Source of the DNA: a virus
Length of the DNA stretch: 36,870 bases
Virus record (IMG/VR): IMGVR_UViG_3300037586_002213
Location: 1-36,870 of that record
Direction: 5' to 3' (one strand)
Below, piece by piece: positions 5,390 to 10,990 of this stretch; within the stretch, counting starts at the first letter, position 1; each line of letters opens with the position of its first letter. The notes under the pieces are model-generated. The model saw nothing but the letters and a program-made list of their open reading frames with translations, ran no database searches and was not told the DNA's origin. The translations under genes and the position numbers were made by a program.

Positions 5390-6088
5390 ATGAGCAATAA
5401 AAAAACAAAACAAATAACAACAACAAAAACATATAATCTCGGCTCGCCTTCACAGATGATTGCGATGTCGAAAGTGCTACGAAAGCACGTTGTAGATCAA
5501 AAGCTTTATGCAAACATTGTCGGCAAGAACTATGCTTATGTGGAGGGTTGGCAGTTTGCAGGAGGATTGATGGGGCTTTATCCGAGAGTGAAGAGGGTGA
5601 AGGACTTGTCCACAGAGAAGGAGATCAAGTGGAGAGCGGACGTGGAGATTATCGACATGAAAACACAGGATGTTGTCGGCTACGGCATGGCTCTTTGCTC
5701 ATCTTTGGAGGCTAAGAAAAAAGGCTTTGATGAGTACGCGATTGCGTCTATGGCACAGACTAGGGCTATTGGAAAAGCGTACAGAAACCTTATCGGGTGG
5801 GTGATGAAGCTTGCAGGGTACGAGGGTACTCCAGGCGAGGAGATGTTCAAGACGGGACAGGATCAAAAGGAAAAAGAAGAGAAGGCTATGCCGAATGTGA
5901 AAGGGATATGGCAAGAGACGGGAGATATTCTAAAGATTCTTAATGAGCTTGGATTTGAGAGTGACGCTAAGAAGATTGCGGAGATTGAGAGGATCACAAG
6001 TGGTAAGGTGAAGACGTTGAAAATGACACACGGACAGGCAAAGACAGTTTTGGCGGAACTGTTGGTATTAAAGGCGAAGAAAAAATGA
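5390..6088 (+). CDS. Putative single-strand annealing recombination protein (ERF/RecT-like)
   Basis: This 232-residue protein shows features I associate with phage strand-annealing proteins: a beta-rich first half (NYAYVEGWQFAGGLMGLYPRV, then WRADVEIID and GYGMALC) and the helical motif FDEYAIASMAQTRAIGKAYRN before LAGYEGTPGEEM. The ASMAQTRA.GKA.RN segment with the E..TP.EEM tail recurs in phage proteins annotated near recombination genes. Such proteins bind and pair single-stranded DNA during phage recombination. The nearby Cas4/RecB-type nuclease (6791) and the small protein at 7546 make an exonuclease-annealase-SSB cassette likely. Assignment to ERF, Rad52 or RecT cannot be settled by eye. 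The stop overlaps the next ATG. Confidence 0.5.
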   Translation: MSNKKTKQITTTKTYNLGSPSQMIAMSKVLRKHVVDQKLYANIVGKNYAYVEGWQFAGGLMGLYPRVKRVKDLSTEKEIKWRADVEIIDMKTQDVVGYGMALCSSLEAKKKGFDEYAIASMAQTRAIGKAYRNLIGWVMKLAGYEGTPGEEMFKTGQDQKEKEEKAMPNVKGIWQETGDILKILNELGFESDAKKIAEIERITSGKVKTLKMTHGQAKTVLAELLVLKAKKK

Positions 6089-6612
6089 ATAAAGATAAAT
6101 TAAGGGAATTGCAGAAGCTTGATGTAGGGGTAGAGTTTTTAGAGGTTATTAGAGGAATATTGGATGCCCTCCTAGAAGACGCGCCCGAAGTTGGGGAGCC
6201 AAAAGAGGAGCCAAGACTTGAAAAAATTTGTAGGAGGCTGATCATGTTCGCGTTTTATATTAAGCCATTCCACAAGGAGGTCATGGAGCATATACACCTC
6301 TTTCCAGAGAATTACCGAAACTTACTAGAAAAACCTGATCCGCAAACAAAAAAACTAATTACCAAGAAGGCGGAGAAGGAATTTTATGGAGTCCTGCACA
6401 CAAAACTTAGTGCTGAGCTGGAAAGCCTACTTAGGGAATTGAAGTTGGAAAACCTACGCAAAAAAAAGATGACTCTTCGAGAGTTGATTAGAGAACTTGA
6501 TGGGGGTGGCATTTCCGAAGACGAGGGGGAAAGTATGCGCTTGCTGGAAAAGTTTTATGAAGTGTCAAAGGAGATGGATTCCATTCGAAATCAAGCAGAC
6601 TTAAAAAAATAA
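6085..6612 (+). CDS. Helical protein resembling the C-terminal domain of DnaG primase
   Basis: This 175-residue protein is almost entirely helical and charged. Its second half (AELESLLRELKLENLRKKKM, then LRELIRELDGGG and RLLEKFYEVSKEM) resembles the end of the DnaG C-terminal, helicase-binding domain (ELEELL..L....LR..L.EL......GDEE....LL.EF.ELSKEL). The earlier part (LIMFAFYIKPFHKEVMEHIH) is placed like the helical bundle at the start of that domain. There is no zinc finger and no TOPRIM catalytic region, so this is not a primase. A stand-alone helicase-interaction domain, for recruiting or blocking the host helicase, is a plausible role. The resemblance is at pattern level only. The ATG overlaps the previous stop (ATGA). 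Confidence 0.4.
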   Translation: MNKDKLRELQKLDVGVEFLEVIRGILDALLEDAPEVGEPKEEPRLEKICRRLIMFAFYIKPFHKEVMEHIHLFPENYRNLLEKPDPQTKKLITKKAEKEFYGVLHTKLSAELESLLRELKLENLRKKKMTLRELIRELDGGGISEDEGESMRLLEKFYEVSKEMDSIRNQADLKK

Positions 6613-6624
6613 ATAATAAAAACA

Positions 6625-6789
6625 ATGTCAAAAATAATTCAAATAACTACAGCAGTTGAGGTGTATAAAAATGGAGAGGTTTACACCGATGTCTATGGGC
6701 TAGGTGAAAATGGATCGTTATATATCCATAGTGGGTTGGAGTGGATATTGGTAAGCTCGTCAAACCAAGTAAGCGAAAGAGGAAAATAA
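6625..6789 (+). CDS. Small protein of unknown function, 54 residues
   Basis: This short ORF encodes 54 residues starting MSKIIQITTAVEVYKNGEVY. The sequence alternates polar and hydrophobic residues and has several Gly, Tyr and Trp, suggesting a small beta-sheet protein. It fits exactly between its neighbours (13 nt after one stop, and its TAA is followed by T and the next ATG), and its A/T-rich start context AAAACAATG matches the rest of the operon. No family is recognised. Confidence 0.6.
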   Translation: MSKIIQITTAVEVYKNGEVYTDVYGLGENGSLYIHSGLEWILVSSSNQVSERGK

Positions 6790-6790
6790 T

Positions 6791-7534
6791 ATGTCAGAAA
6801 TAAAAATAAGCAAGCCGTACGATGACGTTGAATTGCAGTTCTATGAGAAGTCTCATAGGTTCAAAGCAAATGGAGAGTGGGTTGATCTTTCGGTGAGTGC
6901 TATCACGGGGATCGTGGATAAATCTCGTCCGCTCATTTATTGGGCTACGGGATTGATGAGGGATAATTTGATTGCAATTCTTGAGGAGAACTCGGATGCA
7001 AAGATTGGACACGATGATATTATTTTCGCCTCGAAGCTTCACGCTCAGTTTTTGAAGAAGGCGGCGGATAAGGGAACGATGGTGCATAACTGGATTGAGA
7101 AATTCTTGAAGGGGCTTGATCCTGAGTTGCCAGAGGAGCGCGAGATTAAAAATGGAGTGTTGGCGTTTCTGAAATGGATGGATAAGAATGATGTAAAGAT
7201 GCTGAACTCGGAGTCTCATATCTACAGCAAGAAACATAAGTACGCAGGGATTCTTGATCTTGAAGCGGAGGTGAATGGGAAGCTTGCGATTGTGGACTTC
7301 AAAACTTCGAACGGCTTGTATCCTGAGATGAGGTTGCAGGTTGCAGGGTATCAGATCGCGATGGAGGAGATGACTGGCAAGGAGTACGAGGAGCGTTGGT
7401 TGATTCGATTCGACAAAGAGACTGGGGAATTTCACGATCACTTGCTAGGTGACTTTGCTAAAGACAAAAAAGCTTTTATCGGGGCGATCCCACTAAAACG
7501 TCGGATAAAAGAATTAGATACATACAAAAAATAA
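6791..7534 (+). CDS. PD-(D/E)XK nuclease of the RecB/Cas4 type
   Basis: This 247-residue protein has the full motif set of RecB-family exonucleases: GTMVH (H99), YAGILDLE (D156), AIVDFKTS (D169, K171) and RLQVAGYQ (Q183, Y187; the QxxxY motif). The family uses two metal ions to degrade double-stranded DNA ends. I do not see the four iron-sulfur cysteines of true Cas4, so a lambda-exonuclease-like role in producing 3' single strands for the annealing protein at 5390 is more likely than adaptation-type activity. AGAGGA about 7 nt upstream is one of the better SD sites in the region. It ends just before the 7546 gene. Confidence 0.85.
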   Translation: MSEIKISKPYDDVELQFYEKSHRFKANGEWVDLSVSAITGIVDKSRPLIYWATGLMRDNLIAILEENSDAKIGHDDIIFASKLHAQFLKKAADKGTMVHNWIEKFLKGLDPELPEEREIKNGVLAFLKWMDKNDVKMLNSESHIYSKKHKYAGILDLEAEVNGKLAIVDFKTSNGLYPEMRLQVAGYQIAMEEMTGKEYEERWLIRFDKETGEFHDHLLGDFAKDKKAFIGAIPLKRRIKELDTYKK

Positions 7535-7545
7535 TAAAAAAAATT

Positions 7546-7905
7546 ATGGCAGAATATAAAAACCCAAACCCAGGACTGTTGAAGGCGGAGGATGTAAAAG
7601 AGGGCGACCGCGTACGAATTTTAGAGGAAGCGTACTCATCTTATAACGAGGAGAAGGATCGAACGTACTGGAATATGAAGGTGGAAATTTCGGAGGATGT
7701 TCGAAAGTTGGCGGGAATATATGGTGAGTCTGGCGACAACATGGCGAAGGCGTGGGGTACAGATACAAAAAAATGGATCGATAAAACAGTGGAGATAGGC
7801 ATTAAGGATGGTAAGTATATAACATTTTATGCGGTTGGTGATGATGGAAAAGCTATCAAGCCCGAACCTTTGGCAGATGTAAAAGCGGAGGATGTAGGGT
7901 TTTAA
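7546..7905 (+). CDS. Putative single-stranded-DNA-binding-like protein of the recombination cassette
   Basis: This 119-residue acidic protein contains GDRVRILEEAYSSYNEEKDR, YWNMKVEISED, then AWGTDTKKWIDKTVEI and ITFYAVGDDG. The spacing (a strand region, W.M.V, then a D..KWI.KTV segment) is like small OB-fold-type proteins encoded beside phage annealing proteins and nucleases. Stand-in for SSB is my inference from context and strand pattern, not a motif match. It is the last gene of the rightward early block, followed by terminators at 7937 and 7972. Confidence 0.4.
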   Translation: MAEYKNPNPGLLKAEDVKEGDRVRILEEAYSSYNEEKDRTYWNMKVEISEDVRKLAGIYGESGDNMAKAWGTDTKKWIDKTVEIGIKDGKYITFYAVGDDGKAIKPEPLADVKAEDVGF

Positions 7906-7936
7906 TCTATTTATCGGGTTGTAATCTATTTGTTGG

Positions 7937-7971
7937 GGAGGGGATATTGTTTCCCTCCTTTTTTGGGAAAC
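7937..7971. terminator. Rightward terminator with an overlapping alternative hairpin
   Basis: GGAGGG (7937-7942) pairs with CCCTCC (7953-7958), followed by six T: a plain intrinsic terminator for the rightward operon. The same CCC is also part of a second perfect hairpin, GTTTCCC (7949-7955) with GGGAAAC (7965-7971). The two folds exclude each other. Confidence 0.7.
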
Positions 7972-8025
7972 AAAAAAAGCGATATATATTTGCGTGCGTG
8001 GTGCGCTTTTATATATCGCCTTTTT
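7972..8025. terminator. Bidirectional terminator between converging operons
   Basis: GCGATATATA (7979-7988) and TATATATCGC (8010-8019) form a perfect 10-bp stem. It is flanked by seven A (7972-7978) on the left and five T (8021-8025) on the right, so it works as an intrinsic terminator on either strand. It lies between the rightward early genes and the leftward block. Confidence 0.8.
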
Positions 8026-8037
8026 GGTTTTTGACTT

Positions 8038-8277
8038 TTATTCGTCTTTTTCCTTTTTGGTTTTTGGTAGTTTTACGTTCTCCCCTGTTGCGGTGAGATA
8101 TACCCAGTCGTTACAGTCAATGTAAATCTTTATGCCATCCCCTACTTCGTCTTTGTAGGTTTCTACTTTGAGGGTAGCGCAAACATTTTTATTACTGTCG
8201 TATATGTTTATGTCTAGGTGTTCTCCTCCTTGTCCTTTGCTTGCTCGTTCTGATGCAACGGTTGCGTATAGTTTCAT
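8038..8277 (-). CDS. Small conserved phage protein, last gene of the leftward block
   Basis: From the ATG at 8277 this gene encodes 79 residues, beginning MKLYATVASERASKGQGGEH and continuing into a beta-rich part (LDINIYDSN, ATLKVETY, IKIYIDCNDW). The opening ATV.SERASKGQGG pattern is one I recall from small hypothetical phage proteins. The 16 extra upstream codons that remain open are probably not used, because ATG 8277 overlaps the stop of the preceding gene in ATGA fashion. The product ends with a lysine- and acid-rich tail. Function unknown. Confidence 0.65.
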   Translation of the reverse strand: MKLYATVASERASKGQGGEHLDINIYDSNKNVCATLKVETYKDEVGDGIKIYIDCNDWVYLTATGENVKLPKTKKEKDE

Positions 8278-8465
8278 GCTTTTGGCTCGTTGTTTGCGTC
8301 CCTTGTCTTGTGTAGCACTTCCCAATCTACATAACCATTATGCTCTAACATCATTTCCAAGTCCTTGTTAGCATTTTCCCTTGCTTGTCTTTCGGCTCCC
8401 TCCTTGGTGGTTGCTTTAATGTCATAGACAAGGGGAAGTGATAGTTTTATTGTGTATGTTTTCAT
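8274..8465 (-). CDS. Small MKTY-family protein, paralogue 1
   Basis: This 63-residue protein starts MKTYTIKLSLPLVYDIKATT and continues with KEGAERQARENA. It is clearly paralogous to the product of 10390-10560 (shared MKTYT, P...Y.IKA..KE.AE, and VLHKT), and more distantly to those of 9433 and 9206. The pattern, one beta hairpin with A.....EA...A helix, resembles small DpnD/PcfM-like proteins. Function unknown; four copies in one operon suggest diversification under selection, as in anti-defence or host-takeover genes. It overlaps both neighbours by 4 nt. Confidence 0.65.
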   Translation of the reverse strand: MKTYTIKLSLPLVYDIKATTKEGAERQARENANKDLEMMLEHNGYVDWEVLHKTRDANNEPKA

Positions 8466-8905
8466 GCTGATTCGTTTTCATTAAGTACCCACGACCTTAA
8501 CATCTCGCAAGCCCTCGCCACTTCTTGTTCATACCAAACTGCACAAGCGGTAGAGATATCGCAGTCAAGCTCTTTTACAATGTCTGACACTTCATCTTGA
8601 TTCCATATATCCATGTAGGATAGTCGTGTATTGTTATAGACGCTTGCGGTATCGTTTGAAAGCTCGTATGTGTCCGCCTCTTCAAGTGCTTTGTCTTCAA
8701 CGTCTGAAAGTACCATGCAAGCCGAGTCCATAATCTCGTAGTCTATTTCCCTGAATTTGTCTGCGAGCTCACGCTGTATATCTTTCATTTGGCTGTAATA
8801 TGGGTTTTTTTCATTGAAGACTGTGATCTCTTCCCTTTCGTCTTCCACCTTCTTTGCTGTGTAGGCGTCTGAAAGGCTATCGAGCTTTTTCTTTACTTCA
8901 TTCAT
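8462..8905 (-). CDS. Acidic helical protein of unknown function
   Basis: From the ATG at 8905 this gene encodes 147 residues, starting MNEVKKKLDSLSDAYTAKKV. The product is strongly acidic and helical, with stretches such as EDKALEEADTYELSNDT and DEVSDIVKELDCD. An alternative GTG start at 8929 adds 8 residues. I prefer 8905 because its upstream sequence (ATTAAAAATCTACATG) has the A/T-rich context used by other genes here. The high acidity is shared with the other genes of this block and would suit protein or DNA mimicry, but no motif shows it. Confidence 0.6.
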   Translation of the reverse strand: MNEVKKKLDSLSDAYTAKKVEDEREEITVFNEKNPYYSQMKDIQRELADKFREIDYEIMDSACMVLSDVEDKALEEADTYELSNDTASVYNNTRLSYMDIWNQDEVSDIVKELDCDISTACAVWYEQEVARACEMLRSWVLNENESA

Positions 8906-8940
8906 GTAGATTTTTAATGTGCAGTCCACGCTCTGCGGTT

Positions 8941-8993
8941 AAAAAGGGCAATAATGCCCTCGGTCTTGCCTAAAAACTGGGTTTTCGGGCAAG
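8941..8993 (-). terminator. Internal terminator in the leftward operon, with preceding long hairpin
   Basis: Reading the minus strand, GGGCA, loop TTAT, TGCCC and then TTTTT (plus-strand 8959 down to 8941) is a small intrinsic terminator. Just upstream on that strand a larger hairpin pairs CTTGCC with GGCAAG (8965-8970 and 8988-8993), with an inner AAAAC/GTTTT stem. The pair sits between the genes at 9003 and 8905, so the last three genes probably get less transcript. Confidence 0.6.
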
Positions 8994-9002
8994 GTGAGGG
9001 GG

Positions 9003-9203
9003 TTATTTTGCAGGTGTGCAAATGCCCTGTTCAATGAGGGCTTGTGCTGTTCTTCCAAACCATCCCTGAAGGCTTGAAGTCATGTCATTGTCTATTATGT
9101 ATTGCCATGCCTCGATCTGCTCCTCTCTGCTCGCTCCTTCGCCTTCGCAAAAACCCTCTGCTATTGCCGTTGCAAGATATGGTGTTAGTTTTGTTTTTTT
9201 CAT
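9003..9203 (-). CDS. Small conserved phage protein (LQGWFGRTA motif)
   Basis: This 66-residue protein has segments ATAIAEGFCEGEGASREEQI, EAWQYIIDNDM and LQGWFGRTAQALIEQG. The AWQYLIDTG..W.LQGWFGR.A..LIE.G.C pattern is, as I recall it, shared by many small phage proteins of unknown role, so this is likely a conserved family. It is predicted helical. It is followed by the internal terminator and preceded by a 2-nt gap to the gene at 9206. Start: ATG 9203 with an A/T-rich leader (AATAATTATG) and no Shine-Dalgarno site. Confidence 0.65.
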   Translation of the reverse strand: MKKTKLTPYLATAIAEGFCEGEGASREEQIEAWQYIIDNDMTSSLQGWFGRTAQALIEQGICTPAK

Positions 9204-9205
9204 AA

Positions 9206-9430
9206 TTATTCGTTTTCTCGATCCTCATGCGGATCGTCTGTTTCTGTTACGTCATAGATTATTCCGAATTCAGTTTCGGGATCTCGGTCTTCGTGGAGGT
9301 GGTGTGTTCCTGATTTTGCGATTTCGTTCCATTTTGTGTTGGCTTTGTCTTTTGCCTCGCTTTCGTCTTTTGCTGTTACGTCCACTATGTATATTTGTGT
9401 TTGTATTATTTCGATTTTGTATTTATTCAT
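9206..9430 (-). CDS. Small MKTY-family-like acidic protein, paralogue 2
   Basis: This 74-residue protein starts MNKYKIEIIQTQIYIVDVTA and continues DESEAKDKANTKWNE, keeping the family layout (short strand, second strand ending V.A, then an EA-containing helix). The C-terminus is very acidic and histidine-rich (HLHEDRDPETEFG and ETDDPHEDRENE). It is the most divergent of the four related genes. Function unknown. It is spaced 2 nt from both neighbours. Confidence 0.6.
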   Translation of the reverse strand: MNKYKIEIIQTQIYIVDVTAKDESEAKDKANTKWNEIAKSGTHHLHEDRDPETEFGIIYDVTETDDPHEDRENE

Positions 9431-9432
9431 GT

Positions 9433-9618
9433 TTATTCGTCTGTTATTACTTCCGCATTAGTTATATAATATTCATCTTGTGGCAAGGGGCTTTCATTCA
9501 TTCCATAACTACATCCCACAAACTCCCTTGCTTTCTCTTGTGCTTCTTTTAATGTTTTTGCCTGTACTTCCTCCTCAATAAGAACAGGGGCTGTTAGGTA
9601 TATTTTGTATGTTTTCAT
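9433..9618 (-). CDS. Small MKTY-family protein, paralogue 3
   Basis: This 61-residue protein starts MKTYKIYLTAPVLIEEEVQA and continues KTLKEAQEKAREF, matching paralogues 1 and 4 in the MKTY.I.L..P start and the EA..KA.E helix, then diverging into an acidic tail (DEYYITNAEVITDE). It resembles DpnD/PcfM-like small proteins in layout. No known function. It lies directly after the ArdA-like gene (2-nt gap), so it may share an anti-defence role; that is inference from position. Confidence 0.6.
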   Translation of the reverse strand: MKTYKIYLTAPVLIEEEVQAKTLKEAQEKAREFVGCSYGMNESPLPQDEYYITNAEVITDE

Positions 9619-9620
9619 GT

Positions 9621-9905
9621 TTATATGTTCCTAAAATAATGCCCTTCGCTTTCTGCGTAGTCCATCATTATATCGCTTGCGGTTCGCTCCCAGTCGATAT
9701 GGATGTAGGGCGGTAAGTCTTTCGGGATGGTTCCAGTGTCCTCTAGCAATTCCTGTACAAACTCACCATTCGAGCTGTACTCTCCCTGATATGCCTCTTC
9801 AAAGTTTTCAAGTTCGTCATTCCCTATTCCGAGATCAATATATGCTTGTACAGCCTCCTCGTTCCAGTTGTTTTCCTCTGTAAGTTCTTTTTGTTGTTTG
9901 TTCAT
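9621..9905 (-). CDS. Short ArdA-like antirestriction protein
   Basis: This 94-residue acidic protein contains NFEEAYQGEYSSNGEFVQEL, LEDTGTIPKDLPPYIHIDW and ASDIMMDY. This is the C-terminal domain pattern of ArdA (F.EAYQGE....EF...L.E..G.IP..L..Y.D....A.D......). ArdA proteins mimic B-form DNA with surface acids and block type I restriction and modification enzymes. Full-length ArdA is about 165 residues with three domains; here only the last part is kept, as seen in short phage versions. The gene sits in the leftward early block, where an antirestriction function at entry would make sense. The loss of the phage's own methyltransferase (202-544) makes such protection more relevant. Confidence 0.7.
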   Translation of the reverse strand: MNKQQKELTEENNWNEEAVQAYIDLGIGNDELENFEEAYQGEYSSNGEFVQELLEDTGTIPKDLPPYIHIDWERTASDIMMDYAESEGHYFRNI

Positions 9906-9909
9906 AGTT

Positions 9910-10173
9910 TTAATCTACCTCTACACTCGTTCCCCCTCGTTCGTCCTTTTTGCTGATTATGTTTAAGACTGTGATACAGCTATCAGTTGAAAGCATGGCA
10001 ACGTAACTCTTGTTTTGCCAAACTTGCTCTACGCTCGTATCGCCACACATTCGCATTACAACGTCTTTCGCAGTTTCGTCTGCTGGTTGCTTTTCCCCTA
10101 CTTGGTACAGTAGATGGTTTGCAAGTGCTGTGATGTTTTCGTCGTCGCAGTTTATGAAGTAGTTATTTGTCAT
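9910..10173 (-). CDS. Small protein of unknown function
   Basis: This 87-residue protein starts MTNNYFINCDDENITALANH and includes VVMRMCGDTSVEQVWQNKSY and TVLNIISKKDERGG. It has no recognised motif, is mildly acidic, and is predicted alpha/beta. It is the gene upstream of the ArdA-like gene in the leftward block. Its ATG at 10173 is preceded by an A/T-rich stretch and it follows the stop of the 10176 gene by 2 nt. Confidence 0.6.
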   Translation of the reverse strand: MTNNYFINCDDENITALANHLLYQVGEKQPADETAKDVVMRMCGDTSVEQVWQNKSYVAMLSTDSCITVLNIISKKDERGGTSVEVD

Positions 10174-10175
10174 AT

Positions 10176-10388
10176 TTATATTATTAGTTCGTAACTTCCG
10201 AGCGTACTGACTGAATACGCCATGTATGTGAGTACAAGGGCTATAGCGTGGATTGCAAGGAAAATGGATAGTCTGCTCCCAAAGTCTCTTGCTCTCGCTT
10301 TAGAACGCTGTTTTTGCTCTTTAATGGGGTAATACAGGTGATTGATCCACGTTGCTGTTACCTGTGAGTGTTTTATCTTGTGTTTCAT
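10176..10388 (-). CDS. Small membrane protein
   Basis: From the ATG at 10388 this gene encodes 70 residues. It has a basic N-terminal half (MKHKIKHSQVTATWINHLYY, then EQKQRSKARARDFG) and one membrane helix (LSIFLAIHAIALVLTYMAYS). The positive-inside rule puts the N-terminus in the cytoplasm. Twelve further codons upstream are open, but the neighbouring gene ends at 10390, so 10388 is the likely start. Function unknown; superinfection exclusion is a role often filled by such proteins, but nothing here shows it. Confidence 0.6.
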   Translation of the reverse strand: MKHKIKHSQVTATWINHLYYPIKEQKQRSKARARDFGSRLSIFLAIHAIALVLTYMAYSVSTLGSYELII

Positions 10389-10389
10389 G

Positions 10390-10560
10390 TTATTTATTTG
10401 TTTTATGTAGCACTTCAAAATCAATTTCGTGTCCTTCCCGTATCATTCTTACAAGATCGTCAAATGCTTCTTTTTCTGCTACTTTTTCCGCTTCCTCTTT
10501 GCTCCTTGCCTTTATTTCGTAGATAAAGGGGATCGCCACCTTCATTGTGTATGTTTTCAT
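10390..10560 (-). CDS. Small MKTY-family protein, paralogue 4
   Basis: This gene encodes 56 residues, starting MKTYTMKVAIPFIYEIKARS and continuing KEEAEKVAEKEAFDDLV, with FEVLHKTNK at the end. It aligns along its whole length with paralogue 1 (8274-8465), including the VLHKT motif, which confirms that both are real genes. Its ATG overlaps the stop of the first gene of the block (ATGA) and its TAA ends 1 nt before the next ATG. Function unknown. Confidence 0.72.
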   Translation of the reverse strand: MKTYTMKVAIPFIYEIKARSKEEAEKVAEKEAFDDLVRMIREGHEIDFEVLHKTNK

Positions 10561-10844
10561 AGATATTTTTCGTACTTTTTATTATATTGTGCGGTGATCT
10601 TTTCGGCTTTTTCGTTCCATTCGTCAAGCTCGTTTATGATCTCCTCGCAGTCCATATCCTCGTCAACGTGTTTTAGGTGCATTGGATGATCTACTTCAAA
10701 AGATGGATACGTCCCGAAGTCGTGCGGATTGCTTATTTTTCGGGTCGAGCCGTCAATCTTTGAAAACTCTTGTCTCAAAAATTGTAGTGCTTCCCCTTGT
10801 TTTTCGGTTGGTGCGTCAAATGTTGTGTATGTTCCATATCTCAT
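10557..10844 (-). CDS. First gene of the leftward block; unknown function
   Basis: This 95-residue protein starts MRYGTYTTFDAPTEKQGEAL, with SNPHDFGTYPSFEVDHPMH in the middle and an acidic helical C-terminus (DEDMDCEEIINELDEWNEK). No known family is identified. As the promoter-proximal gene of the leftward operon it should be the earliest and most strongly made product of the block. Unlike the rightward first genes it is not leaderless: about 45 nt of A-rich leader with repeated CAAAAC-type sequence separate the predicted transcription start near 10890 from the ATG at 10844. Confidence 0.65.
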   Translation of the reverse strand: MRYGTYTTFDAPTEKQGEALQFLRQEFSKIDGSTRKISNPHDFGTYPSFEVDHPMHLKHVDEDMDCEEIINELDEWNEKAEKITAQYNKKYEKYL

Positions 10845-10896
10845 AGTTTTGTCGTTTTATTGTTTTGTTGTTTTCGTCTGATCGACCTTTGTATCA

Positions 10897-10944
10897 AGTG
10901 TATTACACTCATGTATATAAGTCAAGCGTAGAATATGGGGATAA
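10897..10944 (-). promoter_or_regulatory. Promoter P4 (leftward) with DnaA-like box and operator
   Basis: On the minus strand: TTATCCCCA (10944-10936), 10 bp, TTGACT (10925-10920), a 17-bp spacer and TACACT (10902-10897). A perfect inverted repeat AGTGTA-T-TACACT (10897-10909) covers the -10 and is a strong operator candidate. Transcription should start near 10890 and read the whole leftward block. Confidence 0.8.
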
Positions 10945-10984
10945 CTTTTTAGGGGTTGCTATCTTTATATAAACAAGGGATAAT
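10936..10984 (+). promoter_or_regulatory. Promoter P5 (rightward), divergent from P4
   Basis: TTGCTA (10956-10961), a 17-bp spacer and GATAAT (10979-10984). The same box used by P4 (TGGGGATAA on this strand, 10936-10944) lies 11 bp upstream of the -35, so one site can serve both promoters. The first ATG is at 10991, exactly 6 nt after the -10, as at P3, again predicting a leaderless transcript. It drives the packaging and head genes. Confidence 0.7.
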
Positions 10985-10990
10985 ATAGGC

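Noticed and set aside
5605-5613. TTGTCCACA, one mismatch from a DnaA box
   Set aside because: It is inside a coding region with no promoter after it, unlike the other boxes.
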